Assembly: GCA_049699975.1 (NCBI GenBank)
Contig: JBNAWB010000006.1
Coordinates: 1-38,708 of the forward strand
Length of the DNA stretch: 38,708 nt
From: CAZAGD01 sp049699975
GTDB taxonomy: Bacteria; Desulfobacterota; SM23-61
Direction of reading: 5' to 3'
Shown: piece by piece, positions 25,401 through 32,540 of the stretch
Layout of the letters: each line of letters starts with the position of its first letter
Position numbering within the stretch: position 1 is the first letter of the stretch
Program-made: the position numbers and the translations under genes
The notes under the pieces: generated by a model
The model's database searches: none
What the model was told of the DNA's origin: nothing
Seen by the model: only the letters and a program-made list of their open reading frames with translations

Positions 25401-25427
25401 GCTGGTTTAATAAACCCGCCCTACAAT
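25401..25427. repeat. Partial copy C of the ATTGTAGGGC repeat (inverted)
   Basis: GCCCTACAAT (25418-25427) is the reverse complement of the head of copies A and B. It adjoins a short palindrome GGTTTAATAAACC (25404-25416). Confidence 0.45.
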
Positions 25428-25523
25428 GAGGTATTACTGAAGGTCAGGATTTTAGGTTGCCCATCCATCAGTTTTTATAAATATTTTAGTATAGCTCCGG
25501 TTCAAGTTAAAAATAATCGCTGG

Positions 25524-26174
25524 TCAGCGTTCGGGGCCAAAATGAGAAACAATTTCTTGATAATCCCAATCCACGAACCCTTTAGTCATTAAAGAAACTG
25601 CTTGGTAATAAGGCGCCGTCGTTTCTTGGAATAAACGATCGCAAAAAAGATTGATCCACTGCCTTAAATGATCCCGGAAAAAGCGGTATTGAATTTCTGC
25701 CCAAAATTCTTGTTCTTTCTTTTCTTGAGCCTGAGCCGCTCTTTGACAGAGAAAAAAAACGAATTCTAATTCTGTCCCGATATGGTCTTCAGGTATAGAG
25801 CACGCGGGATGCACTAACAAGCCAGCCTCCTTATAAAATTTGCGTACGGCCAGAGTCTCTTCTTGGTTCAAGAGGCCGCTTGAAGAGCGGTAAACTGATT
25901 CATAAAGGGGAATAGGCTGGGGACCGATAAAAAGCCTGGTATATTCCGGAATTAGTGAGGAAGCCAAATGGGTCGGTGGGGCGGCAAAAATAGTTTGCCG
26001 GAGGAGGTCCAACCCTTTATCTAAGATAGGGTGGTAACCGGATAAAGCGGGGAAAAAATCTATTTCCCGCAGGGCTTCTAAGAAGTTGGCCGCAGGTTCC
26101 TGAAGGTAAAAACAGCGCAGCAAATCATAGATATTTTGCCGGGCGCGCATGAGCTGCTGATATTCGCCTTCCAC
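25524..26174 (-). CDS. TorD/DmsD-family molybdoenzyme chaperone
   Basis: A protein of 216 residues, all helical. The family signature is visible as PEYTRLFIGPQPIPLYESVY (about residues 82-101). TorD-type chaperones bind the Tat signal and the apo-form of DMSO-reductase-family enzymes during molybdopterin insertion. It is the last gene of a five-gene minus-strand operon, 9 bp after mobB, which supports a cofactor-delivery role. No molybdoenzyme catalytic subunit is encoded in the window, so its client is elsewhere. Confidence 0.85.
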   Translation of the reverse strand: MEGEYQQLMRARQNIYDLLRCFYLQEPAANFLEALREIDFFPALSGYHPILDKGLDLLRQTIFAAPPTHLASSLIPEYTRLFIGPQPIPLYESVYRSSSGLLNQEETLAVRKFYKEAGLLVHPACSIPEDHIGTELEFVFFLCQRAAQAQEKKEQEFWAEIQYRFFRDHLRQWINLFCDRLFQETTAPYYQAVSLMTKGFVDWDYQEIVSHFGPER

Positions 26175-26183
26175 ACCCTTCCC

Positions 26184-26687
26184 TTACTTTCTTTTATTTT
26201 TAAGAAACTTTTCTTCAATTAAATTTACTAAGCCGCGGGCATCGTTAATATCAAAGCAAGGTACGCCTATTTGGAAAGGCTTATTGCTGGCGATAGCTAT
26301 TAAGTTATCTTCTTTTTGACAAAGGAGTTCTTGGTTTAATTCTTGACGAAAGACCTCGATTTTGGGCTGAGAATTCCTTTTGAACCCTTCGGAAAGGATT
26401 ATATCCACATCCCGAACATATTTTTCCCGCAATTCCGTTAGCTCAGCGTCGTGGTCGACATCGCGAATAAGCGCTAATTTTTGGGGTGAAGAAATGATCA
26501 CCGTATGGGCCCCTGCTTTTTTATGCCGCCAGCTATCTTTTCCCTCTTGGTCGATTTCGAAGCCGTGCACGTCGTGTTTAATTGTGGCCACTTTATATCC
26601 GCGGCGAACAAGTTCGGCTATTAATTTTTCGATCAAGGTTGTTTTGCCGCTATTAGATTTGCCTACAATAGAAACGATGGGAATCAT
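26184..26687 (-). CDS. Molybdopterin-guanine dinucleotide biosynthesis protein MobB
   Basis: A protein of 167 residues, a P-loop GTPase that assists MobA in attaching GMP to molybdopterin. Walker A is GKSNSGKT (residues 9-16). The VATIKHDVHGFEID segment and SEGFKRNSQPKIEVFR are characteristic of MobB. Length is typical. It lies between the dehydrogenase (29 bp) and torD (9 bp). Confidence 0.92.
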   Translation of the reverse strand: MIPIVSIVGKSNSGKTTLIEKLIAELVRRGYKVATIKHDVHGFEIDQEGKDSWRHKKAGAHTVIISSPQKLALIRDVDHDAELTELREKYVRDVDIILSEGFKRNSQPKIEVFRQELNQELLCQKEDNLIAIASNKPFQIGVPCFDINDARGLVNLIEEKFLKNKRK

Positions 26688-26716
26688 TGCTTTTTATTTA
26701 CCCTGTTAATTGCCGA

Positions 26717-27703
26717 TCATTTTTTCCATACTTCAGGGTTAACTGGATTTTGGGGAGGATCGCCCCGCAGAACTCGTAATACTTCGGCGACAGCGGCCAT
26801 ACCCACGCGGTAAAGGCTTTCTTCTGTGGTGCCGGCGTAGTGCGGAGTGGCTATTACCTGCGGATGGTTTAGCAAAGGATCAGCAGGATCAGGAGGTTCA
26901 ACTTCCCAAACATCAAGAGCAGCTCCTGCTATATGACCTGCACAAAGGGCGCGGTAAAGAGCCTGCTCATGGACAATTCCGCCGCGGGCCGTATTAATTA
27001 CATAAGCCCCCTTTTTCATTAGGGCCAATTCTTTTTCTCCAATCATTCCATAAGTTTCCGTGGTTAATGGACAATGGATAGTCAGGAAGTCAACTTGGGG
27101 GAGTAATTCTCCTAATTTCTCCACTTTCTCTGTTTTAAATGATTCCATAACCGAAGCAGAAACATAGGGATCGTATCCTTTCACTTGCATATCAAAGGCC
27201 GCGGCACATTTCCTGGCCACGGTAGACCCAATGCGGCCCGTACCAATTATGCCTAAAGTCTTGCCCTCAAGGTCCCGGCCAGTGAGCTGGAATTTATTTA
27301 AAAGGGCGGTGAATTGACCCAATTCCCCTTTGGGTAAGGAATGCATGGCTGCTTGAGCTTGGGGTATTTTCCGGGCCAAAGAAAGCATAAAAGCAATGGC
27401 CAACTCCGCTACGGACTCTCTGTTTTCTCCTGGGGTGTAAGTGACTAAAATTCCTCGCCGAGTAGCTTCGGCAAGATCTACTGAGTCCAAGCCTACTCCA
27501 TGACGAGCGATGATTTTTAGCTTAGGAGCGTGGTCCATTTCTTCAGCGCGAATATGAATTTTGCGGGCAATAATCCCTTCTACTTCCTGCAGAGCTTCCA
27601 AGAAAGATGCTCGCGAATTATCTCGCGGCCGCACAATTTGGGCATTTTTCTCCAGAAGGGCCACGGCCGCTGGATGAATAACTTCACTCAAAAAGACCTT
27701 CAT
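26717..27703 (-). CDS. D-2-hydroxyacid dehydrogenase, phosphoglycerate dehydrogenase-like
   Basis: A protein of 328 residues. The NAD-binding motif GTGRIGSTVARKCA lies mid-protein, and the catalytic triad is visible as Arg in NTARGGIVHE, a Glu in the following strand-helix, and His in TPHYAGTTEES. It lacks the C-terminal ACT/ASB domains of long SerA. It could make phosphohydroxypyruvate for serine synthesis or reduce another 2-keto acid. It sits between the iscU-like gene and mobB, so serine/cysteine supply for Fe-S or cofactor assembly is conceivable but not shown. Confidence 0.85.
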   Translation of the reverse strand: MKVFLSEVIHPAAVALLEKNAQIVRPRDNSRASFLEALQEVEGIIARKIHIRAEEMDHAPKLKIIARHGVGLDSVDLAEATRRGILVTYTPGENRESVAELAIAFMLSLARKIPQAQAAMHSLPKGELGQFTALLNKFQLTGRDLEGKTLGIIGTGRIGSTVARKCAAAFDMQVKGYDPYVSASVMESFKTEKVEKLGELLPQVDFLTIHCPLTTETYGMIGEKELALMKKGAYVINTARGGIVHEQALYRALCAGHIAGAALDVWEVEPPDPADPLLNHPQVIATPHYAGTTEESLYRVGMAAVAEVLRVLRGDPPQNPVNPEVWKK

Positions 27704-27759
27704 GGTTCCTCCGCTAATTGATTTTAAATAGGCAGATTGGTTTTTAGAAGGCTGATTTT

Positions 27760-28248
27760 TTAATGCTCATCATGGGGAAGTTCTCGTCCGCAACCTGTAC
27801 AAAATTCAGCTTCCATAGGATTTTCCATGTCACAAACTGGGCAATAACACTTTTTTTCCTCGGCTTTTACGGCAGGTGTTTTCCCGGTCTTTTGCAAATA
27901 ATCTTGGATGGCTTTTTGTAAAGCGTCGGCACCTAAATTGGAGCAGTGGAGCTTCTGTTTGGGCAGCCCTTCCAAGGCTTCCGCTACCATTTTATTGGTA
28001 ATTTTAGAAGCTTCTTCTATGGTCTTCCCTTTAGCTAATTCACTGACCATACTGGAAACGGCAATAGCCGCGCCACAGCCAAAAGTTTGAAATTTAATGT
28101 CTTCGATAATGTTATCTTTGACTTTTATATAGAAAGTCATCATGTCACCACAAACTGGGTTGCCTACTTCCCCGATGCCATCGGCATTTTCAATGACACC
28201 CACATTACGGGGATTACGGAAATGATCCATAACTTTGGGACTGTACAT
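27760..28248 (-). CDS. IscU/NifU-N Fe-S scaffold with C-terminal zinc-ribbon extension
   Basis: A protein of 162 residues. Residues 1-120 are an IscU-type scaffold with ligands Cys33 (followed by Asp35), Cys58, His101 and Cys102 (PVCGD, FGCGAA, LHCSNL). A linker and a cysteine-rich tail follow with Cys134, Cys136, Cys139, Cys150 and Cys153 (CYCPVC...CTGCG), resembling a zinc ribbon or rubredoxin-like knuckle. Standard IscU ends near residue 128, so the tail is an addition. It is not the NifU C-terminal domain, which carries CxxC in a different context. It lies 21 bp downstream of the iscS-like gene. Confidence 0.88.
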   Translation of the reverse strand: MYSPKVMDHFRNPRNVGVIENADGIGEVGNPVCGDMMTFYIKVKDNIIEDIKFQTFGCGAAIAVSSMVSELAKGKTIEEASKITNKMVAEALEGLPKQKLHCSNLGADALQKAIQDYLQKTGKTPAVKAEEKKCYCPVCDMENPMEAEFCTGCGRELPHDEH

Positions 28249-28269
28249 TATTTTTCACTCCTTTTTATT

Positions 28270-29448
28270 TTATCCTTTTTTCGCCATAGCTTTACGATAT
28301 AAAGGGGACATATTCCTCAATCTCTCCACAATAGGGGGCAAAACTTCTAAAATGCGCTCTATATCGGCCTCAGTATTTTGTCTTCCCAGACTGAAGAGCA
28401 GAGAACCTTGGGCGGTAGCCGCATCGATCCCCATAGCTAACATAACATGGGACACTTTTAAAGAACGCGAAATACAAGCTGAACCGCTGGCGATCTGAAT
28501 TCCTTCCATGTCGAGGAAAAGGAGCATTGATTCGCCTTCTACATATTCTACCGCTACGCTCACATTGCCGGGAAGGCGTTTGGTGGGGTGTCCTAAGAGA
28601 TGTAAATGAGGTATTTTTTTGGGTAATTCCGCAAGTAATCTATCTTGGAGTTTTTGGAGATGAGCCATGCGGGCTGGCATTTCTTGGCGAGCCAAATCAG
28701 CCGCCACCCCCATGCCCACAATGGCCGGGACATTTTCGGTTCCGGCCCTTAACCCTCTTTCTTGAATTCCTCCATCTAACAAAGGTGAAAGGCGCACTCC
28801 CCGCCGGACAAATAACGCTGCTGCTCCTTTGGGACCGTAGAATTGACTGGCCGATAAACTCAACAAATCAACATTCATTTCCCGCACATCCACAGGGATG
28901 GAACCGGCCGAGGCTACAGCATCAGTGTGCAATAAAACATTTTTTGCCCGGGTAATCCGGCCAATTTCCGCAATGGGTTCTATAGTCCCCACTTCTGGAT
29001 TGGCGTGCATTATAGACACTAAAATAGTCTGGGGAGTGATGGCTTTTTCTACTACTTGAGGATCCACTAGACCATATTTATCCACGGGTAAGCGATTTAT
29101 ATGAAAGCCCGCTTTCTCTAAGGCATTAGCAGCGTGCATGATAGAAAAGTGTTCAATACTGGAGATAATAATTTCTTTCCCTTTACTCTGATGAGCCCAG
29201 GCCACGCCCTTGAGGGCTAAATTATTGGATTCAGTCCCGCAGGAAGTAAAATAAATCTCTTCCTCTTGGCAGCCAATTAAGTTAGCTACCTTTTTCCTGG
29301 CTTCTTCCAAAGCGACGCGCGCCTTTTCCCCAGCATCATGGATACTAGAAGGATTACCGTAAAATTCCTGGAAATAAGGCATCATCGCTTCTAATACCTT
29401 GGGGTGCAAAGGTGTAGCCGCTATATGATCAGCATAAATCAAAGCCAT
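28270..29448 (-). CDS. IscS/NifS-like protein with substituted PLP-site residues
   Basis: A protein of 392 residues with the length and fold of a group I cysteine desulfurase. The persulfide cysteine is kept (Cys325 in SGSACIS), as are His100, Asn150 and Asp176. However, the canonical HK pair that binds PLP reads Ser201-Gln202 in LSASQFYGPKG (Gln codon CAA at 28843-28845). The position of E. coli Gln183 is Ala179. The substrate-carboxylate Arg is Leu351 in QGSLLFSLGR. The N-terminal DNAATT motif reads DHIAAT. Normal PLP chemistry is therefore doubtful. It could be a pseudoenzyme that carries sulfur or acts as a scaffold partner. It heads the operon with the iscU-like gene, dehydrogenase, mobB and torD. 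Confidence 0.88.
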   Translation of the reverse strand: MALIYADHIAATPLHPKVLEAMMPYFQEFYGNPSSIHDAGEKARVALEEARKKVANLIGCQEEEIYFTSCGTESNNLALKGVAWAHQSKGKEIIISSIEHFSIMHAANALEKAGFHINRLPVDKYGLVDPQVVEKAITPQTILVSIMHANPEVGTIEPIAEIGRITRAKNVLLHTDAVASAGSIPVDVREMNVDLLSLSASQFYGPKGAAALFVRRGVRLSPLLDGGIQERGLRAGTENVPAIVGMGVAADLARQEMPARMAHLQKLQDRLLAELPKKIPHLHLLGHPTKRLPGNVSVAVEYVEGESMLLFLDMEGIQIASGSACISRSLKVSHVMLAMGIDAATAQGSLLFSLGRQNTEADIERILEVLPPIVERLRNMSPLYRKAMAKKG

Positions 29449-29496
29449 TTTCTTTCCCCTTAATTTTGAGGAGCATAAGTATTTCCTTAATTTAAA

Positions 29497-29524
29497 ATTT
29501 TAGCATGCTTAAAAATTTTAGCAA
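29497..29524 (-). promoter_or_regulatory. Predicted promoter of the iscS-like operon
   Basis: On the minus strand TTGCTA (29519-29524) and TAAAAT (29497-29502) are separated by 16 bp, giving a leader of about 40 nt before the ATG at 29448. It is divergent from the cinA promoter. No clear IscR-type operator was recognised. Confidence 0.5.
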
Positions 29525-29535
29525 GTAAAAAGGTG

Positions 29536-29565
29536 TTGGTGGTCGAGAATATTTTGGGCTAAAAT
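29536..29565 (+). promoter_or_regulatory. Predicted promoter of cinA
   Basis: TTGGTG (29536-29541) and TAAAAT (29560-29565) are separated by 18 bp. An AAGGGG site (29583-29588) precedes the ATG at 29593. Confidence 0.5.
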
Positions 29566-29592
29566 ATAGGAAAAAAGTAAAGAAGGGGAAAG

Positions 29593-30828
29593 ATGAAAGC
29601 CGAGATTATTGCTGTAGGAACAGAATTGCTCTTAGGGCAAATTGTGGATACCAACTCCGCCTATATCGCCCAGCAACTGGCCACCATAGGTTTGGATTTA
29701 CATTTTAAATCTACGGTGGGGGATAATTTGGAGAGGATTAAGAACACTTTAAAGCTGGCCTTGAGTCGAGCAGATTATATCATTACCACAGGCGGCTTAG
29801 GACCGACGCAAGATGACCTTACGCGCGAGGCAGTAGCTGAAGTATTGGATAAGCCTTTAGTTTTTCAGCCGCACCTTTATCAGCAGATTAGCGATTTTTT
29901 CCAAAGAGCTGGTCGCCCCATGAGTCCCAATAACAAAAAGCAAGCCTATATTCCTGCCGGATCGATGCCCATCGAAAACCCGGTGGGCACTGCTCCTGGC
30001 TTTATTGCGGAAAAAAATGGCCAGGCCATCATTGTTCTTCCGGGCGTGCCTCACGAAATGCGCTATTTCATGGAACACAGCGTTCTGCCTTATTTGCGCA
30101 AAAAATTAGGGATCAAAGAAGTGATAGTTTCCCGAGTTATCAAGCTTTTCGGCATAGGTGAAAGTATGGTCGACGAATCTATAAAAGACTTAATGGCGGC
30201 CGGAGTCAATCCGACAATTGGCCTGCTGGCCCACACTCAAATTGGCGAGATTCATATTCGGCTTACGGCCAAGGCTACCGCCGAAGCCCAAGCTCAAAAT
30301 TTGATTGCTCCTGTGGAAGGGGAAATTAAAGGGCGCTTGGGGGATTATATTTTCGGCGTGGATGAAGAAAAATATGAGGATGTTCTTATCCGCCTCCTGG
30401 AGGAAAAGAAAGTAACCTTAGCTATAGCCGAAACCTCTTTTGGCAGCTCGGCCATTCAGAGTTTGAAGATGGTGGATGGGCATCAAGATTTTTTCCGCTT
30501 GGGGCTCACCTTTCTAGACTGGGAAATGGCCAAGAAAATTTTGCCTCCCGCTGAGGAAGTGGCGAAGGGGCCAGAACCGGATCGGGTAAAAAGGGCAAAA
30601 TTTTTAGCGGCCGGAGTGCGGCAACTTGCCGCAACTGATTTGGGATTGAGTATCGTGGGCCAAATAGCCAAACAAAAAGAAGAAGACCATGTGGCGGCCA
30701 TTGCTCTGGCCCATGGTGCGGGCACCGAATGTATAGAGCAGCGCTGGCCCTTTGCTATGCGTTATATAGAAAATCGGATGACCAAGATGGCTTTAGAGCA
30801 AGTGCGCCAGTATCTCCGGCGTATTTAA
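29593..30828 (+). CDS. CinA-like protein with degenerate C-terminal deamidase domain
   Basis: A protein of 411 residues. The N-terminal MoCF domain (about 1-170) is intact, with GTELLLGQIVDTNS and TTGGLGPTQDD; in CinA it has ADP-ribose pyrophosphatase activity. The C-terminal domain (about 262-411) should be an NMN deamidase (PncC). Its AESCTGG motif instead reads AETSFGS (279-285), and the TGIAGPGG loop reads VGQIAKQK (355-362). The fold pattern (GLSIVG, VAAIALAHG) remains recognisable. NMN deamidation is therefore doubtful. The gene has its own promoter and ends in a 4-bp TTAA shared with the stop of the convergent hydrolase. Confidence 0.88.
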   Translation: MKAEIIAVGTELLLGQIVDTNSAYIAQQLATIGLDLHFKSTVGDNLERIKNTLKLALSRADYIITTGGLGPTQDDLTREAVAEVLDKPLVFQPHLYQQISDFFQRAGRPMSPNNKKQAYIPAGSMPIENPVGTAPGFIAEKNGQAIIVLPGVPHEMRYFMEHSVLPYLRKKLGIKEVIVSRVIKLFGIGESMVDESIKDLMAAGVNPTIGLLAHTQIGEIHIRLTAKATAEAQAQNLIAPVEGEIKGRLGDYIFGVDEEKYEDVLIRLLEEKKVTLAIAETSFGSSAIQSLKMVDGHQDFFRLGLTFLDWEMAKKILPPAEEVAKGPEPDRVKRAKFLAAGVRQLAATDLGLSIVGQIAKQKEEDHVAAIALAHGAGTECIEQRWPFAMRYIENRMTKMALEQVRQYLRRI

Positions 30829-31580
30829 TCTCTCAGGCCTGCCAAGAAAGCGCGAACATTTTGGCCCAGCACTTGATGGTTATATCCGCCTTCCAGCACG
30901 CCAAAACGGCGGCCGTGGCAAAATTTTTGGGCATAAGTTTTAACTAGGCTACCGATAGTGCGGTAATCATCAGTAGTTAAAAGACCACCCCAGTCTTCTT
31001 GGTGCCGATCAAAGCCGGCAGATACGGCTAAAATATCAATCCCTGATGATTTTTGCAGATGTTTTTCAATTTTAGCTAAGAAATCTTCCCGCGCAGAACT
31101 TTCGGGATGAAAATAGTCCACCTCGGGAATTCCAGAAAAAGAGTTAGCCGTGCCATCGCCGAAATGCAGGTCAAAATCTAAAATTAAAGCTCTTTTTATT
31201 AATCCTTTATGTCTTAATTTTTTTATGGCGATGGCTATATTGTTGAAATAACAAAACCCCCAGCATGAATTAGGGCTGGCATGGTGTCCGGGAGGTCTGA
31301 GCAAAGCGAAAGCAGGTTCTCCCTGCATAGCTAACTCTGAAGCTTTTAACGCTGCTCCGACGGCAAGTAGACTTATTTCATAAACGTGGGGAGAGGCTTT
31401 TATATGGGTGATATGGTTGTTGGTGTGGACTAAAGCCAAATCTTCTTCAGTTGCTGGTTCCGCAGTAAGAAATGGCATTTCTTGGCCGAGGGCTGAAACA
31501 ATAGCTTCCATTCTTCCTGGAGCAGCGGCCGGTTCCATGGCATAAACATCATAAAATCTTTCATGAAATATGATTTTCAT
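30825..31580 (-). CDS. Histone-deacetylase / acetylpolyamine amidohydrolase family protein
   Basis: A protein of 251 residues, shorter than the usual 300-370. Catalytic features are complete: RPPGHHA (His99, His100), zinc ligands Asp137 and His139 in LDFDLHFGDGT, Asp191 in SAGFDRH, and the EGGYN loop near the C-terminus. Bacterial members remove acyl groups from polyamines, acetoin-related proteins or other amides; the substrate here is unknown. The short length comes from a compact N-terminal part. It is convergent with cinA, sharing stop-codon bases. Confidence 0.9.
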   Translation of the reverse strand: MKIIFHERFYDVYAMEPAAAPGRMEAIVSALGQEMPFLTAEPATEEDLALVHTNNHITHIKASPHVYEISLLAVGAALKASELAMQGEPAFALLRPPGHHASPNSCWGFCYFNNIAIAIKKLRHKGLIKRALILDFDLHFGDGTANSFSGIPEVDYFHPESSAREDFLAKIEKHLQKSSGIDILAVSAGFDRHQEDWGGLLTTDDYRTIGSLVKTYAQKFCHGRRFGVLEGGYNHQVLGQNVRAFLAGLRD

Positions 31581-31881
31581 TTTATCCAGCCCCCTTTTTG
31601 GTCTTGGAGTCTATTAAAATTCGTTAATTATTAATGAGAGCATTAAATAAATGACATCTGCTGTTCTTAACCCCTCACCTCGGTACGAGTCGATTCCGAC
31701 CTAACCCTCTCCCCACGCCTGGGGAGAGGGGAGGGTGAGGGGAATAAATAAGTGTAAATATTTAATCGCTCCGAGTAATAACTAAGGATCGGCCGCAAGT
31801 TCTTCGGGCAATTTTTGATCCAGTCGGGTTGGCCCAAGAAATTTAACCTGTCCCAGAAAAATGTGGACGAATCTTCAGTAT
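31581..31881. other. Intergenic region upstream of the deacetylase-like gene
   Basis: It contains the palindromic repeat at 31671-31742 and the 5' part of a doubtful coupled reading frame (31667-31885). The segment 31581-31665 is AT-rich and would hold the hydrolase promoter, but no convincing -35/-10 pair was found. Confidence 0.5.
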
Positions 31882-31885
31882 TCAA
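31667..31885 (-). CDS. Possible small coupled protein whose 3' end is repeat DNA
   Basis: A 72-codon frame begins with TTG in a TTGA overlap with the stop of the 164-residue gene, a spacing seen in coupled genes. Its first ~45 residues (WDRLNFLGQPDWIKNCPK, PILSYYSERL) look protein-like. The last ~27 are translated from the CCCTCTCCCC/GGGGAGAGGG repeat and are low-complexity (PSPSPLPRRGERVR). It is either a small gene whose 3' end was overwritten by the repeat, or a chance frame. No family recognised. Confidence 0.3.
   Translation of the reverse strand: MNTEDSSTFFWDRLNFLGQPDWIKNCPKNLRPILSYYSERLNIYTYLFPSPSPLPRRGERVRSESTRTEVRG
31671..31742. repeat. CCCTCTCCCC-type palindromic intergenic repeat
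   Basis: Outer arms CCCCTCACC (31671-31679) and GGTGAGGGG (31734-31742) and inner arms CCCTCTCCCC (31705-31714) and GGGGAGAGGG (31721-31730) are perfect inverted repeats, with loop ACGCCT. About 25 nt on the left are unpaired. It belongs to a type of palindromic repeat known from intergenic DNA of many bacteria. Confidence 0.7.
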
Positions 31886-32376
31886 GAAAGTTCCTCTAAA
31901 ACTTTAGCGCATTCTGCCCGCACCTGTTTATCGGGGGAGGTGGTAGCCAATATTTTTAGTTTCCCTTTGAATCCTTTTTGCTCGAGCAGGCTCCGGGAAG
32001 GGTACATATTTTTGAGGGCTTGCAGGCTTTCTTTGACCCATGTCGGATCAGCATAATCTAAGACTAAAAGGAGAGTTCCCCAGTCATCCGGAAGTCCAAA
32101 CTGTTCCAGAAAAGCTTTCAGCGCTTTGGAGAACTCGGGACTGCCGTATTTTTCGTGGAGGGCATTATACGCCTTTTGGTAAGTTTCAGTTCCTTTTACC
32201 CCTTGAAAGAATTTTTCGGCTTCGCGCAGATATTGTTTTCTGGCCCACTCCGACTTGATGCTCCGCTCACGATAACTTCTTGGTTCACGACTAACATGCC
32301 GACTGCGGTCACGGAGTTTATCAATTTCGCGCCAGCTTAACTTTTCGCGCTCTTCATCGTCATCCCGCCTACCCAT
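31882..32376 (-). CDS. Conserved hypothetical charged protein
   Basis: A protein of 164 residues. The N-terminal ~45 residues are very rich in Arg, Asp, Glu and Ser (MGRRDDDEEREK, REIDKLRDRSRHVSREP) and probably disordered. The remainder is helical with no signal or membrane segment. The C-terminal part (LLLVLDYADPTWVKESLQAL, LKILATTSPDKQVRAECAKV) looks like a HEAT-type helical repeat. I recall similar proteins from Desulfobacterota, but function is unknown. AGGAGGG lies just upstream of the ATG. Confidence 0.75.
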   Translation of the reverse strand: MGRRDDDEEREKLSWREIDKLRDRSRHVSREPRSYRERSIKSEWARKQYLREAEKFFQGVKGTETYQKAYNALHEKYGSPEFSKALKAFLEQFGLPDDWGTLLLVLDYADPTWVKESLQALKNMYPSRSLLEQKGFKGKLKILATTSPDKQVRAECAKVLEELS

Positions 32377-32465
32377 TTGCCCTCCTCTTTTGGCTTTTAA
32401 GGCTTGCTCTTATTTTTGCTGCCCTATTTTAATAAAATTTTTAAGACAAGAAAAGAGAAATAATT

Positions 32466-32498
32466 ATGGCCCAGACTTGATATTAAGTACTGGGCCAT
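32466..32498. terminator. Perfect hairpin downstream of the two-CxxC ribbon gene
   Basis: ATGGCCCAG (32466-32474) and CTGGGCCAT (32490-32498) form a perfect 9-bp stem. The loop can pair further (ACTT...AAGT). It lies downstream of the minus-strand gene ending at 32541 and upstream of the next one. On the minus strand the following bases are AATTATTTC, so the T-tract is weak and a terminator role is tentative. Confidence 0.45.
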
Positions 32499-32540
32499 TT
32501 GGTTTTGGGGGTGAGATTTTGCTTGCTTAAAACGGAAAAA

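Larger units (their letters stand above)
24762..25523. other. Repeat-rich intergenic region
   Basis: About 760 bp without a supportable gene. It holds a promoter (24782-24810), two copies of a CGTCATGGCGAGC-type palindromic repeat, two copies of the ATTGTAGGGC repeat, and between 25070 and 25330 several short near-tandem phrases such as CTCTGCGCCCTCTG, CGCTATGCGCTTAGCGC, CTCCCTGCTCCGTGCTCCCT and ATCTGCGTTCATCTGCGT. Frames crossing it have no protein-like character. Confidence 0.65.

Noticed and set aside
25248..25592. Plus-strand 114-codon frame across the repeat region
   Set aside because: It translates repeat-derived sequence and overlaps the 3' end of torD on the other strand, with no protein-like pattern.
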